A DNA stretch of 64,000 bases, from NCBI GenBank assembly GCA_018267545.1, contig JAFDYG010000444.1, positions 34,378-98,377 on the forward strand. Reading direction: 5' to 3'. Made by a program: the position numbers and the translations under genes. Source of the DNA: Bacteroidota bacterium (lineage in GTDB: Bacteria; Bacteroidota; Bacteroidia; Chitinophagales; Chitinophagaceae). Positions 50,247-58,806 of the stretch are shown in pieces (positions within the stretch are counted from its first letter, which is position 1; each line of letters begins with the position of its first letter). A model generated the notes under the pieces. That model was not told where the DNA came from. It did no database searches and worked only from the letters and a program-made list of their open reading frames with translations.

Positions 50247-50291
50247 CCCCAAACTCACCCGCCCCAAACTCACCCGCCCCCAACCCCTCAA
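50247..50291. repeat. 15-bp C-rich tandem repeat, intergenic
   Basis: CCCCAAACTCACCCG occurs twice in a row (50247-50261, 50262-50276), followed by a diverged third unit, between the HxlR stop and the NmrA fragment. Same period as the coding repeats at 6656 and 43281. Confidence 0.8.
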
Positions 50292-50709
50292 CCCCCAAGC
50301 ACCCCTTTGTTTTTAACGATAAACTCCATCATGCTCATCGGCTTCCTGCCGGTAATCCGCTCTACATTATCGTTGGTCCCGGAGAAATATCCATCGAGAC
50401 AATCCTGCGCGACCGCCAGAATATGTTGCGCGAAGTAGTCGTTCGCCTTCATATCGCTCCTTAAGATGGGCTCGAATTCCGGGATGCTGACAGGAATATA
50501 CCTGATCTTCCTCCCAAGGACTTCGGAAACCATGTCTGCAATCTGGTATTGCGTAAGCTCTTCGAGACCGAAAAGGGGATAGGTCTTCCCCGCATGCAGA
50601 CCGGGGTTTGCCAGGATGCTCGCGATCACGCGGCCCTGATCCTCACCGGTGATAGGCGCGTAGGCTGCATTGCCGAATGGATACACCAGCGCGTTCTGCA
50701 TTTTGATGG
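50288..50709 (-). pseudogene. C-terminal fragment of an NmrA-like NAD(P)-binding protein
   Basis: The frame (up to 137 residues) corresponds to the second half of an NmrA/NAD(P)H-binding reductase of about 290 residues: VYPFGNAAYAPITGEDQGRV, ILANPGLHAGKTYPLFG, and a helical C-terminus. The N-terminal Rossmann fold with its GxxGxxG is missing. Immediately upstream, the DNA switches to a different gene fragment, so this is a truncated remnant unless the short form is used. Confidence 0.75.
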
Positions 50710-50997
50710 CGCGCCGGTAGATGCTGCGTCCTTCAGCTTATTTACGAGCGGCACCGATCGCTTCAATACGTCCAGTCCACTGTCGAGGTCTATCTTATTC
50801 TCACCAGGCTTAGCTATATAATAGTAAGCCAGATCGTACAGTATGTTCAACCGAGCCGAATCGGGCACATCCGCATCCAACCGGCTCAGAGCCTCGGACG
50901 CCCTTTTCAGCTGATTAAACTGCCCCGACACCGAAAATGCGATGATAGAGAGCCAAAGGGTAACAAATATCTTTTTGGATAGTAATTGCTTTAGCAT
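50710..50997 (-). pseudogene. N-terminal fragment of a sensor or TPR-type protein
   Basis: Starts MLKQLLSKKIFVTLWLSIIA with signal peptide, then helical TPR-like text (ALSRLDADVPDSARLNILYD) up to about 50715, where it runs into the NmrA fragment in another frame. The beginning is like that of Bacteroidota TPR-containing histidine kinases. The rest of the gene is absent. The junction marks a deletion that fused two unrelated genes. Confidence 0.65.
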
Positions 50998-51230
50998 GGA
51001 GGAAATTTTTATACCTCGACAAGCATTTCACACAACAGCAAAACAATAATACACAATATAGAATGGGCATTAATGTACCTTTTACCGTTCCAGACTGCTT
51101 TTTCAAAGGTTCGCTCCAACCTTTCGCATTACTCCCTGACTTTGCGCTCGGTTATCCACTCCGCTTTGCATAACCCAATAGCCCTCAGATTTGTGAAGGC
51201 TGCGTTGGGTGGAAGTACGACAAACGATAG

Positions 51231-51253
51231 TCCGCGATTTTGACGCGGATTTT
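51231..51253 (+). terminator. Short terminator-like hairpin
   Basis: TCCGCG, 7-base loop, CGCGGA, followed by TTTT, in the 418-base gene-free stretch 51001-51418. No gene is seen upstream on the plus strand, so it may be left from deleted DNA. Bases 51001-51230 hold no ORF or repeat that I can support. Confidence 0.45.
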
Positions 51254-51347
51254 ACCCTGATAAGAAACGACAAGGTGGAGGCCTAAATATCGTAATATAT
51301 TGATTGTTAGTTGTTTGAAAAATAAACCAATAAATCAGACCAAAGAT

Positions 51348-51415
51348 GTAAGGAAAATTGCAAGAAACCTTACAAAACCCCATATATTTGTAAGGAAAAT
51401 TACAAAAAACCTTAC
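51348..51415 (+). promoter_or_regulatory. Twin inverted-repeat operators and promoter of the AbiE pair
   Basis: Two 26-base sites, each GTAAGG...CCTTAC (51348-51373 and 51390-51415), start 42 bases apart, that is four helical turns. TATATTTG (51383-51390), a TAnnTTTG -7 box, lies between them, and the antitoxin start is at 51419. AbiEi antitoxins are known to bind inverted repeats and repress their own promoter. Confidence 0.85.
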
Positions 51416-51418
51416 AAA

Positions 51419-52045
51419 ATGTCTGCCGATACTATAACAAGAGCAATAACTGAACGTGTCAAAGACGCGAAGTCAGGTACGCTATTCTTTCCGGGTGACC
51501 TTTTGGAACTCGGCAGTCCGGAAGCTATTCATACCACATTTTCCCGGCTGGCTGAATCTAAACAATTGATGCGTCTGGCGAAAGGAATTTATTTGAAACC
51601 TAAAATAGATCCCGAACTTGGACCTATCAAACCTTCGTTGGAAGAGCTGGCCCGGACCATTGCCGAGCGGGAGAAGGTGGTTATCAGACCCACAGGATCG
51701 TATGCGCTAAATAGATTAGGATTGTCCACACAGGTGCCGACAAGAGTCGTTTTTCTGACGAGCGGCAACCCCAAAAATATCAAGGTAGGACGGTCAACTC
51801 TTGTTTTTCAGAAAACGACGCCCAAACAGCTGGCTGTCGAACAAGAGAATATTTTCCTGGCGATCCAGGCATTGATCACCCTGAAGGACCAGGCTGAAAA
51901 CCCCGGGGTGCTAAGGCGACTTACCGAAGTTTTGGCTCAGCAACAGCCAGCCGATATTCGTGGAGGAGCAAAATTGGCTCCCCAGCGTGTGGCCCGTATT
52001 TTATATCAGATTGCCGAAAATATTGAAAAAAACAGCCATGGTTGA
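51419..52045 (+). CDS. AbiEi-type antitoxin (DUF6088-like)
   Basis: A 208-residue protein with an N-terminal winged-helix (FFPGDLLELGSPEAIHTTFSRL, LMRLAKGIYLKPK) and C-terminal DUF6088-like part (IRPTGSYALNRLGLSTQVPT, VVFLTSGNPKNIKVG). It acts as antitoxin and transcriptional repressor for a type IV toxin-antitoxin module linked to phage defence. It overlaps the toxin gene by 8 bases and is preceded by two matching operators. Confidence 0.88.
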   Translation: MSADTITRAITERVKDAKSGTLFFPGDLLELGSPEAIHTTFSRLAESKQLMRLAKGIYLKPKIDPELGPIKPSLEELARTIAEREKVVIRPTGSYALNRLGLSTQVPTRVVFLTSGNPKNIKVGRSTLVFQKTTPKQLAVEQENIFLAIQALITLKDQAENPGVLRRLTEVLAQQQPADIRGGAKLAPQRVARILYQIAENIEKNSHG

Positions 52046-52760
52046 GTTTCTAATTCTACCGGAAGAAAGGAGACGATTGTATATCCAGCAGGTGAGCATC
52101 GAGACAGGCATGAGTGAGAAGGCGGTAGAGAAAGACTGGTGGGTCACCCTGGTCCTGAAAGCCGTATTTGCTTTGCCGATGGCCCGGCATTTCGTCTTTA
52201 AAGGCGGAACCTCTCTTAGTAAGGGATGGAAATTGATCGAACGATTGTCAGAAGACATCGATATTGCCATGGCGCCGGAGGCATTCGACATGGCCTATAA
52301 AAATGCACCGAGTCATAGCTATGTGAAACAGCTAAAAAGAGAAGGAGCTATTTACACCAGTTTAACCATTTCGGAAGCAATGCATGCCCAGCTAAGGAAG
52401 ATGGGTGTTCCGGAACAATTATTTTCGATCTCGGTAGAAATAATCAAACCGATACTGCCTGATAAGGATCCCCAAACTGTCTTTGTACACTACACTTCCC
52501 TTTATGAAGCGAATGCTTACCTGGCAGACTCTGTAAAAGTGGAGTTGGGAGTACGGTCCCTGAAAGAACCGTTTGCTGAAGTAGCTATCCTTTCGGAAGT
52601 TGGAAAATATATCCGGATATCTTCATATGCCGAAAATCCGTTTGTTGTCCGTGCTGTGGTACCGGAGAAGACAATGATTTATGGCGAAGCGCCGGATTTT
52701 GATACGATTATCGCCGAGCTGAAGCAATTGAATGAACAATTCCAAACATTCAATTCGTAA
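52038..52760 (+). CDS. AbiEii-type nucleotidyltransferase toxin
   Basis: Start at 52038 (MVEFLILPEERRRLY) overlaps the antitoxin stop; the longer frame is antisense-like text. The 240-residue protein has the minimal nucleotidyltransferase motif HFVFKGGTSLSKGWK followed by ERLSEDIDIAM (GGTSLSK..SEDID), as in AbiEii/MenT toxins, which modify tRNA 3' ends or phosphorylate/GTP-label targets. The partner is the preceding AbiEi. Confidence 0.9.
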   Translation: MVEFLILPEERRRLYIQQVSIETGMSEKAVEKDWWVTLVLKAVFALPMARHFVFKGGTSLSKGWKLIERLSEDIDIAMAPEAFDMAYKNAPSHSYVKQLKREGAIYTSLTISEAMHAQLRKMGVPEQLFSISVEIIKPILPDKDPQTVFVHYTSLYEANAYLADSVKVELGVRSLKEPFAEVAILSEVGKYIRISSYAENPFVVRAVVPEKTMIYGEAPDFDTIIAELKQLNEQFQTFNS

Positions 52761-52821
52761 CTTCCTGATCATCCAATAAATATAATTTCCCATGCAAATT
52801 TTTTCTTTTCCACCGATCAGA

Positions 52822-52855
52822 TTCGCCAGCGGCAAACTTGTTAAATAGTCGGATA
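52822..52855 (+). repeat. Remnant of the 3' end of a gene like 57510-58217
   Basis: TTCGCCAGCGGCAAACTTGT followed by TAAATAGTCGGATA matches 58191-58224 with two or so changes, including the last codons and stop of that gene. Only the 3' tip survives here, in the 186-base gap after AbiEii. The rest of this gap holds nothing recognised. Confidence 0.7.
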
Positions 52856-52946
52856 AATCGATAGTATAGACCCGGGGACATTGCCGTTGCCCATACAATA
52901 AATATTATTGCTTTTTTTATTATTTCAATTGCTTAACTTAGGAATA

Positions 52947-54116
52947 ATGAAAGCTGCCTTTTACATATTCTTACTTTTCTCCCTGTGCGCAGCCCCATTC
53001 ACTGGCCGCTCGCAGCCACCACCCTCGCAGCCACGCCCCTCACCATCTGCCTCCAAACAGTGGGAAAACCTCCTATCCACTGCCGAAAATCAAAACAAGA
53101 ATGTATTGGTTTATCTACATGCAGCCTGGTGCGGATCCTGCAGAGAATTCGAAAAATTCATCCTGCCCTGCCCAAGCGTCGTCGATAGCCTGAAAAACTT
53201 CCTATTTGTCCCGACTTCTTTGGACTCAGATGAACTAGGTATCCAATTGGCCAGAAAATATGGCATTACCACCGCACCCGTATACCTTCTGATCTCTCCA
53301 TCCGGACAGCTGCTTCACTATCACACCGGCATCGGCGGCGACTCCACCTCTTTTTTCCGCATACTGACAGAATTCAAAACAAAGGGACAGATCAGCGGTT
53401 ACTCGGAGAATTTCTCCATCGCCTATCCTGCCTTTTATACCGACTTTTTTCCTTCTTTTAAAAATACAACGCCGGCGTCGGAAATATCCAGCTGGCTATC
53501 CAGCCAAAAAGACCTGGAAAATGAGGTCTGCTTTAATATCCTCAGCAACTTACCGGTGAACAATAAATATCTTTCCTACTTTTTCAGCCATTGCCGCTCC
53601 TATGCCAAAAAATACGGAGTATGCTACTATCAAAAGCTGGGTCATATGTACCTGCGATCCATTGATTCGATCATCTTACATAAAGACACCCTGCAATACG
53701 GCCGTCTGGAGGATGCGCTATATGTCACCGATAGCCTTAGGGGATATAACTACGAATGGCTGAAACGCTACAGATATATCCAGTTCCTCGGCCGGTCGGG
53801 GCTGAACTGGGACAGATACATCCGTCAGATAGCGTTCTGGCAGGAAAAGTATGGTAATGCCTATATACGCGGCTTCGCCGACGACGTATACAACAAATGC
53901 TTCGATAAGAAGACCTGTAATAAGATGGCGCAGTACCTGGAAGGAACCTTTTCTGATGGCAAAGATCTAAATACCGATCTCTATTTTAAATATGCCGTTC
54001 TCCTCCGAAGAGGCGGTCAGCAGGAAGCTGCGCTCCGGGCCCTGAAAAGAGCAATCGAGCTTTCCCCGGACAACCAGAGCAAAGCGACCGTTCAGCAACA
54101 ATGGAATAGCCTCTGA
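52947..54116 (+). CDS. Secreted thioredoxin-fold protein with helical C-terminus
   Basis: Start at 52947 (MKAAFYIFLLFSLCAAPFTG) gives a signal peptide; the frame upstream adds 13 hydrophobic residues of doubtful value. After a Pro/Ser linker, a thioredoxin domain has YLHAAWCGSCREFEKF (CxxC active site CGSC) and the cis-Pro in ITTAPVYLL. The 250-residue helical C-terminus ends in a TPR-like segment (AALRALKRAIELSPDNQ). It is probably a periplasmic thiol-disulfide protein. 389 residues. Confidence 0.85.
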   Translation: MKAAFYIFLLFSLCAAPFTGRSQPPPSQPRPSPSASKQWENLLSTAENQNKNVLVYLHAAWCGSCREFEKFILPCPSVVDSLKNFLFVPTSLDSDELGIQLARKYGITTAPVYLLISPSGQLLHYHTGIGGDSTSFFRILTEFKTKGQISGYSENFSIAYPAFYTDFFPSFKNTTPASEISSWLSSQKDLENEVCFNILSNLPVNNKYLSYFFSHCRSYAKKYGVCYYQKLGHMYLRSIDSIILHKDTLQYGRLEDALYVTDSLRGYNYEWLKRYRYIQFLGRSGLNWDRYIRQIAFWQEKYGNAYIRGFADDVYNKCFDKKTCNKMAQYLEGTFSDGKDLNTDLYFKYAVLLRRGGQQEAALRALKRAIELSPDNQSKATVQQQWNSL

Positions 54117-54124
54117 CATCATTT

Positions 54125-54178
54125 ATTACGCTCATTCGCTCTATTACGCTCATTCGCTTTATTCCCCTCATTCGCTGC
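54125..54178. repeat. 18-bp tandem repeat, 3 units
   Basis: ATTACGCTCATTCGCTCT, then ATTACGCTCATTCGCTTT and a diverged ATTCCCCTCATTCGCTGC unit. It lies between two convergent genes and reaches into the 3' end of the FtsX-type gene, whose last codons (LRSE) are part of it. Confidence 0.85.
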
Positions 54179-56609
54179 GCAGAGATTTTACGGGATTAGC
54201 GAGGGCCGCGCGTATGGCCTGAATACTGACCGTCAGCAGGGCAATGACAAGGGCGACGGCGCCAGCTACGAGGAAGATCCACCAGCTGATCTGCGTACGA
54301 TAGGCAAACGTCTCGAGCCACTTGTACATGGCCCACCACGCGACGGGGAAGGCAATGAGCGCAGCGATCCCAACAAGCATCGTGAAGTCCCTGCTTAGGA
54401 GGCCAACGATACCCCTGACGCTGGCGCCAAGGACCTTGCGGATCCCGATCTCCTTAGTACGTTGTTCGGCAGCATAGGTAACGAGGCCGAAGAGACCGAG
54501 ACAGGCAATGAGGATGGCGAAGACAGCGAAGGTGATGAAGACCCGGCCAGTCTGCTGCTCGGCGTGATACAATTTATCAAAGTCATTATCCATGAAGGTG
54601 TAGTTGAAGGGCATGCCTTGCTTAGCGTCATGGAACTTACTTTCCACCTGCCGGACTAGACCCGAGGCATCATTCGTGTGGAAGCGGACGGCCATGCTGC
54701 TCCAGTTAAACGTGTTGACCACCATGAGAAGGGGATGGATCTTGTCATGCATGGAGTTGTAGTTGAAATCCTTTACGACGCCGACGACATGATAGGTGAG
54801 AAGCTTGAACTGATCGTCGTGATTGTAGAGGATCAGCTTGAGCGGGTCCTTCACACCGAGCATCGCTACGGCGGCTTCATTGAGGAGGATGCCGGTGGAG
54901 TCGGTAGGAAATTGCGCGAGGTCGAAATTGCGGCCTTTAACGATCTGCATGCCGAGGGTTGGAATATAATGGTCGTCGGCCCTGATCGTGGTCATGAGGA
55001 TCGCCTTCCTGGCGTCGAGCGAGGCATCCGGGAACCAGCCTTGCTGCCAGTACTGGCCATCGACGGTGGGAAGGTCGGGGGTGACAGTTACGTCGGTGAC
55101 CCCTGCAAGGGTGAGCAGATTCTTGCGAAGATTGGTCGTCCCATCATGGCCGAGCGACCAGGTACCATGGATGACGAGCACCTGCTCCCGATTGAAGCCG
55201 ACTTCCTTATTTCGAATATAATGCAGCTGGCGATAGATGACGAGGGTGCTGACGATGAGGCCAATAGAAATAAAAAATTGAAAGACCACCAGGCTGCTAC
55301 GGAGCCAGCTGCTCCTGAAGCCTGCGGCTATCTTTCCTTTTAGCACCTGAATCGGCTGAAAGGAGGAAAGGTAGAAGGCGGGGTAGCTGCCTGCGAGAAA
55401 GCCGACCACCAGCACCAGCAGGATGAGGACGGGCAGGAACCGGCCACTGAAAAGCACGTCGGCATGGAGCGATTTGCCGGCAAGCTGATTGAATACCGGT
55501 AGCAGCAGGACAGCGACGCCAAGTGCAAGGATCAGGGAAAAGAGGCTGAGCAGGATGGACTCGGTGAGAAACTGAAGGATGAGATGTCCTTTTGTCGAGC
55601 CGGCGACCTTGCGGATTCCCACCTCCTTGGCGCGGTTCGCGGAGCGGGCGGTGCTGAGGTTCATGAAATTGACACAGGCGATCAGCAGGATGAGCACGGC
55701 GATGACGGAGAAGATGTATACAAACTGGATATTGCTGTTGGCTTCGAGCTCACCGGACTTGTTGGAATGGAGGTGCACGTCGGTGAGGGGGGTGATGGGG
55801 CACCGGAAATGATTACCCGCTTTCTCCAGGTCGGCGCCCGAAGTGTGGAACATTGCCTCGAGCTCCGGGCTGACATGGAGGTTGACCACTTCGTCCACAT
55901 CCTTCTGGACCTCTGCTCGTGTGGTGCCGGGTTGGACAAGGATATATGTATAATAATTATTGCTTACCCAGTTGTTGTCGCTGGGGTCATTAAAGTTGTA
56001 GGATTCGCGGAGAGGGCGAATGAAGCTGAAATGAAACTGCGACTGTTCCGGCATATCCCGGAAGACCCCGGTGATCTTGAGGAGTGTATTGTCACTACCT
56101 ACCTCCAGCGTGCGGCCGATGACATCGGTGCTGTTGAAATAGCGGCGGGCGGCACTTTCATCGATCACTATCGAACCAGGGTTATTGAGGGCGGTATTGG
56201 GGTCGCCCGCGATCATAGGCAGCGTGAAGACCTTAAAGATCGTCGAATCGGCGAAGGTGAAGTGATGTTCAAAGACGTGGTCATTACCCTTCCTCACCAG
56301 CAGGCTGCCCGGGTTGCGGAACCTGACCATCTGCTGTACCTTCGGATAGGAAGCAACGAGAGTAGGGCCAAAAAATTTGGAGGTGCTGACAGCGTCGTAC
56401 TTGGTGTTATTGAAATACAGATCCTCATCAATCCGATAGATGCGGTCGGCATTGACGTTGTACCGGTCGTAGCTGAGCTCATCGGTAACGTACAGGACAA
56501 TCAGCAGACACACACCCAGACCGGCAGCGAGGCCGATAATGTTGAGTGCGGTAAAGCCCTTGCTTTTCCTGAGACTGCGAAAAGCTATCTTGAGATAGTT
56601 TCGGAACAT
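54168..56609 (-). CDS. FtsX/MacB-type ABC transporter permease
   Basis: Start at 56609 gives MFRNYLKIAFRSLRKSKGFT, the usual beginning of the Bacteroidota FtsX-like permease family; the longer frame adds 13 residues. The 812-residue protein has two MacB-PCD periplasmic domains and eight predicted helices, including ALNIIGLAAGLGVCLLIVLY and VFITFAVFAILIACLGLFGL, with EQRTKEIGIRKVLGASV, the FtsX coupling motif. No ATPase gene is adjacent, so it works with an ATPase encoded elsewhere. Confidence 0.92.
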   Translation of the reverse strand: MFRNYLKIAFRSLRKSKGFTALNIIGLAAGLGVCLLIVLYVTDELSYDRYNVNADRIYRIDEDLYFNNTKYDAVSTSKFFGPTLVASYPKVQQMVRFRNPGSLLVRKGNDHVFEHHFTFADSTIFKVFTLPMIAGDPNTALNNPGSIVIDESAARRYFNSTDVIGRTLEVGSDNTLLKITGVFRDMPEQSQFHFSFIRPLRESYNFNDPSDNNWVSNNYYTYILVQPGTTRAEVQKDVDEVVNLHVSPELEAMFHTSGADLEKAGNHFRCPITPLTDVHLHSNKSGELEANSNIQFVYIFSVIAVLILLIACVNFMNLSTARSANRAKEVGIRKVAGSTKGHLILQFLTESILLSLFSLILALGVAVLLLPVFNQLAGKSLHADVLFSGRFLPVLILLVLVVGFLAGSYPAFYLSSFQPIQVLKGKIAAGFRSSWLRSSLVVFQFFISIGLIVSTLVIYRQLHYIRNKEVGFNREQVLVIHGTWSLGHDGTTNLRKNLLTLAGVTDVTVTPDLPTVDGQYWQQGWFPDASLDARKAILMTTIRADDHYIPTLGMQIVKGRNFDLAQFPTDSTGILLNEAAVAMLGVKDPLKLILYNHDDQFKLLTYHVVGVVKDFNYNSMHDKIHPLLMVVNTFNWSSMAVRFHTNDASGLVRQVESKFHDAKQGMPFNYTFMDNDFDKLYHAEQQTGRVFITFAVFAILIACLGLFGLVTYAAEQRTKEIGIRKVLGASVRGIVGLLSRDFTMLVGIAALIAFPVAWWAMYKWLETFAYRTQISWWIFLVAGAVALVIALLTVSIQAIRAALANPVKSLRSE

Positions 56610-56837
56610 GAAATCGTCGGTTTTATGAGAGTAAGGCGGCCAGATCATTAGTCTGTCCCCAAAAGAGTGCCGGGTTTATAAAGCCCTGAAGACCATTCTT
56701 CTGTCAATGCCAGCGAAAGACCCTTACGTCCGATTTCGATACAGCAACCGTGCAAGAACGAGCACCGGCGGGAGTGAACTATACCGGTTCTACAGGATCC
56801 CTTTCCAGAATTAAAAAATAGATGTAAATTGCAGATA

Positions 56838-57128
56838 ATGTATACGTTAGAGACCATAATCGAAAAGCTCCGTGCACACAAACCGGAACTTCAACGGAAA
56901 TACCCTATTTCCCGATTAGGTGTATTTGGCTCTTACGCACGCGGGGAGGCAACCGAGAAGAGCGACATCGATGTTGCCGTCGAGCTTAATGGTCCCATGG
57001 GACTTAATTTTGTCGCTATGGCTGATGAAATCGAAAGTCTTTTTGGCGTTAAGGTTGATGTTGTCCCCCAAAGATCTATCAAGCCTGCTTATCTCCCCTC
57101 TGTCGAAAAAGACATTCTTTATGTCTAA
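56838..57128 (+). CDS. MntA-type minimal nucleotidyltransferase antitoxin
   Basis: Start at 56838 (MYTLETIIEKLRAHK); the frame could begin at a TTG nine bases earlier. The 96-residue protein has LGVFGSYARGEATEKSDIDV, the GSxARG...DxD motif of MNT-domain proteins. In MntA/HepT modules it AMPylates HepT and so neutralises it. The HEPN gene overlaps its end by 8 bases. The 228-base stretch upstream (56610-56837) holds no recognised gene. Confidence 0.92.
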   Translation: MYTLETIIEKLRAHKPELQRKYPISRLGVFGSYARGEATEKSDIDVAVELNGPMGLNFVAMADEIESLFGVKVDVVPQRSIKPAYLPSVEKDILYV

Positions 57129-57477
57129 GCGATCACCCTCAGTTATTGTAGGAGATATACTCCGATGTATCGAGCATGTCGAATCTTATACAAAGGCGCT
57201 TACTTTTGACGACTTCTCTTCTAATTTTATGGTTATTGAAGCTTGTTTGTATAACATTCAAGTAATTGGCGAAGCTGTTAATCAACTTGCCGACGCCGTC
57301 AAGGCCGCTAACCAGCAGGTTCCTTGGAACCTGATAAAAGGAATGAGGAACAGATTGATCCATGAATATTTCGGGACTGACCTTCCATTAGTTTGGAATG
57401 TTATTACCGATGATCTTCCTGGGTTAAAAAGCGAGTTAAAAGCTATTCTTAGGAAATTACAAGTTGAGAATCGATAG
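57121..57477 (+). CDS. HepT-type HEPN RNase toxin (DUF86)
   Basis: Start at 57121 (MSKRSPSVIVGDILRCIEHV) inside the end of mntA; the longer frame is the mntA gene in another phase. The 118-residue helical protein has MRNRLIHEYF, the Rx4-6H active site of HEPN RNases. It forms a toxin-antitoxin pair with MntA. Confidence 0.92.
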   Translation: MSKRSPSVIVGDILRCIEHVESYTKALTFDDFSSNFMVIEACLYNIQVIGEAVNQLADAVKAANQQVPWNLIKGMRNRLIHEYFGTDLPLVWNVITDDLPGLKSELKAILRKLQVENR

Positions 57478-57509
57478 AATTGAACTGATATTCCGCATCT
57501 GCACTGCCA

Positions 57510-58217
57510 ATGAACCTCTGCTCGTTTATAATACTCATTTGTTTTATGACTCTCTTGAGTTGTAACCATCCCCTAAAAGATACAAAAAATGCGTTGCCAC
57601 TAAAGTTTGACACTCCTCGAAGTTTTATTAAAAACTATGGCGTACATGATAATAACAAGCTTTTCGCTTTCGTAGGACAGAAAATCTGGGTGCAGCCTTT
57701 ACCCTCAAAACGCAATTCTTCTGATAACGGGTTTAAAGCCAGATATGCGGTGCTCGAAAAAGTTTTTGGAGACTTTCCTGAAGATACGATTGAATTTGTC
57801 GCCTATGATCACTATGGAATTCCACCTTTTTCGGAGTCCAAAAATGTGCTATTATATGTATCGGCAGATAGCGGGACTTATTTTCAACAGAAATACATGT
57901 ATAATAATGTTTACAGAACAAAGGACGGCCGTTGGGCTGGAACATATGATTGGGACGATTATAAGCACGAGTATAACAAGGGAACAAAAATTAAACCCGT
58001 TAAAATTGAAATTGTAGAACCTATATCATTCCCTCTTAGAAAGGTCAATTCACATGGAGATACGTTAACACTATCAATGCCCCATCGATATTTTAGAATA
58101 ATTGGCGACACTGCATTTGCTGTGTATGGCAATTATGTAAATGACCTTTTTATCTTAAAAAGAGACGGTTATCTGACTGCCAGAGGAATATTCGCCAACG
58201 GCAAACTTGTTAAATAG
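57510..58217 (+). CDS. Hypothetical lipoprotein, 235 aa
   Basis: Signal peptide with lipobox LLSC (MNLCSFIILICFMTLLSCNH) and a beta-rich mature part with many aromatic residues (YMYNNVYRTKDGRWAGTYDW). No family recognised. A+T content is visibly higher than that of neighbouring chromosome genes, which suits acquired DNA. The 3' tip is repeated at 52822-52855, so a second copy once lay beside AbiE. Confidence 0.8.
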   Translation: MNLCSFIILICFMTLLSCNHPLKDTKNALPLKFDTPRSFIKNYGVHDNNKLFAFVGQKIWVQPLPSKRNSSDNGFKARYAVLEKVFGDFPEDTIEFVAYDHYGIPPFSESKNVLLYVSADSGTYFQQKYMYNNVYRTKDGRWAGTYDWDDYKHEYNKGTKIKPVKIEIVEPISFPLRKVNSHGDTLTLSMPHRYFRIIGDTAFAVYGNYVNDLFILKRDGYLTARGIFANGKLVK

Positions 58218-58332
58218 TCAGATATTCAAAGAGACAAGTATTTCAAAGACTTGTCACCCGACCTGGATTATCCCCGTCACCCTTCGGGATGGCGGGGCTG
58301 ATCCACCCCGCACTGCATTACCCAAGTGACCT

Positions 58333-58361
58333 CATCCGGCTAGCGCCGGATGGCATTTTTT
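58333..58361 (+). terminator. Intrinsic terminator after the lipoprotein gene
   Basis: CATCCGGC, TAGC loop, GCCGGATG, then GCATTTTTT: 8-bp stem with T-run, about 115 bases after the stop at 58217. Confidence 0.75.
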
Positions 58362-58410
58362 CGCCTGTCCGCTCTTGCGAGCAAGCTCGCATAGCTACCA
58401 GACAAAAAAA

Positions 58411-58432
58411 TACCCTCAGCAAAGCTGAGGGT
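58411..58432 (-). terminator. Terminator of tRNA-Gln
   Basis: ACCCTCAGC, AAA loop, GCTGAGGGT: a perfect 9-bp stem 7 bases after the tRNA 3' end. On the minus strand it is followed by ATTTTTTTG. Confidence 0.88.
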
Positions 58433-58438
58433 CACTTG

Positions 58439-58509
58439 TTGCCCGACCTGGATTCGAACCAAGACAAACAGAACCAAAATCTGTCGTACTACCATTATAC
58501 TATCGGGCA
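58439..58509 (-). tRNA. tRNA-Gln (anticodon UUG)
   Basis: Minus strand, 5' TGCCCGA pairing with 3' TCGGGCA, D arm AGTATAATGGTAGT, anticodon arm CAGATTTTGGTTCTG with TTG, T arm TTGGTTCGAATCCAG, discriminator A, CCA not encoded. A -33/-7 promoter lies upstream and a terminator downstream. Confidence 0.95.
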
Positions 58510-58535
58510 ATCCGTCCTTTCTTTCAAAAGGAGTG

Positions 58536-58567
58536 CAAAAATAAGCTCTCACTCAAGACATTCCAAA
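58536..58567 (-). promoter_or_regulatory. Promoter of tRNA-Gln
   Basis: On the minus strand TTTG (58567-58564), 20-bp spacer, TATTTTTG (58543-58536): both elements of the Bacteroidota consensus, 27 bases before the tRNA 5' end. Confidence 0.85.
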
Positions 58568-58800
58568 AGAATTTGCAAAAATCATCATAATCAATCCCTT
58601 AAACCTCATTCCCTCAAAAACCCACCCCGGCGCCGCAGGCGCCAACCCCTCAACCCCTCAAACCGCAAACGCCAACCCCGCAGGCGCCACCCAACCCCAA
58701 CCCCACGCGCGCGCCGCACTACCAACCCACGCAGCGCACCCCCCCAAAAAACAAAAAAAGGGTGCGCAGCACCCCACACACCCCTCCAAAACCAATAAAG
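58568..58800. other. Low-complexity C-rich spacer
   Basis: No gene supported. Contains short repeats of CAACCCCTCAACCCCTCAAA and GGCGCC-centred palindromes (CGGCGCCGCAGGCGCC), then A/C-rich text. A plus-strand frame crosses it but has biased Pro/Arg composition typical of a shadow. Confidence 0.6.
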
Positions 58801-58806
58801 TATCGT

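Noticed and set aside
56648-56881. Minus-strand 77-residue frame between FtsX and mntA
   Set aside because: It overlaps the start of mntA and shows no signal, motif or start context.
58289-58798. 169-residue plus-strand frame across the tRNA region
   Set aside because: It runs through a terminator, the tRNA and low-complexity DNA; Pro/Arg-rich text.
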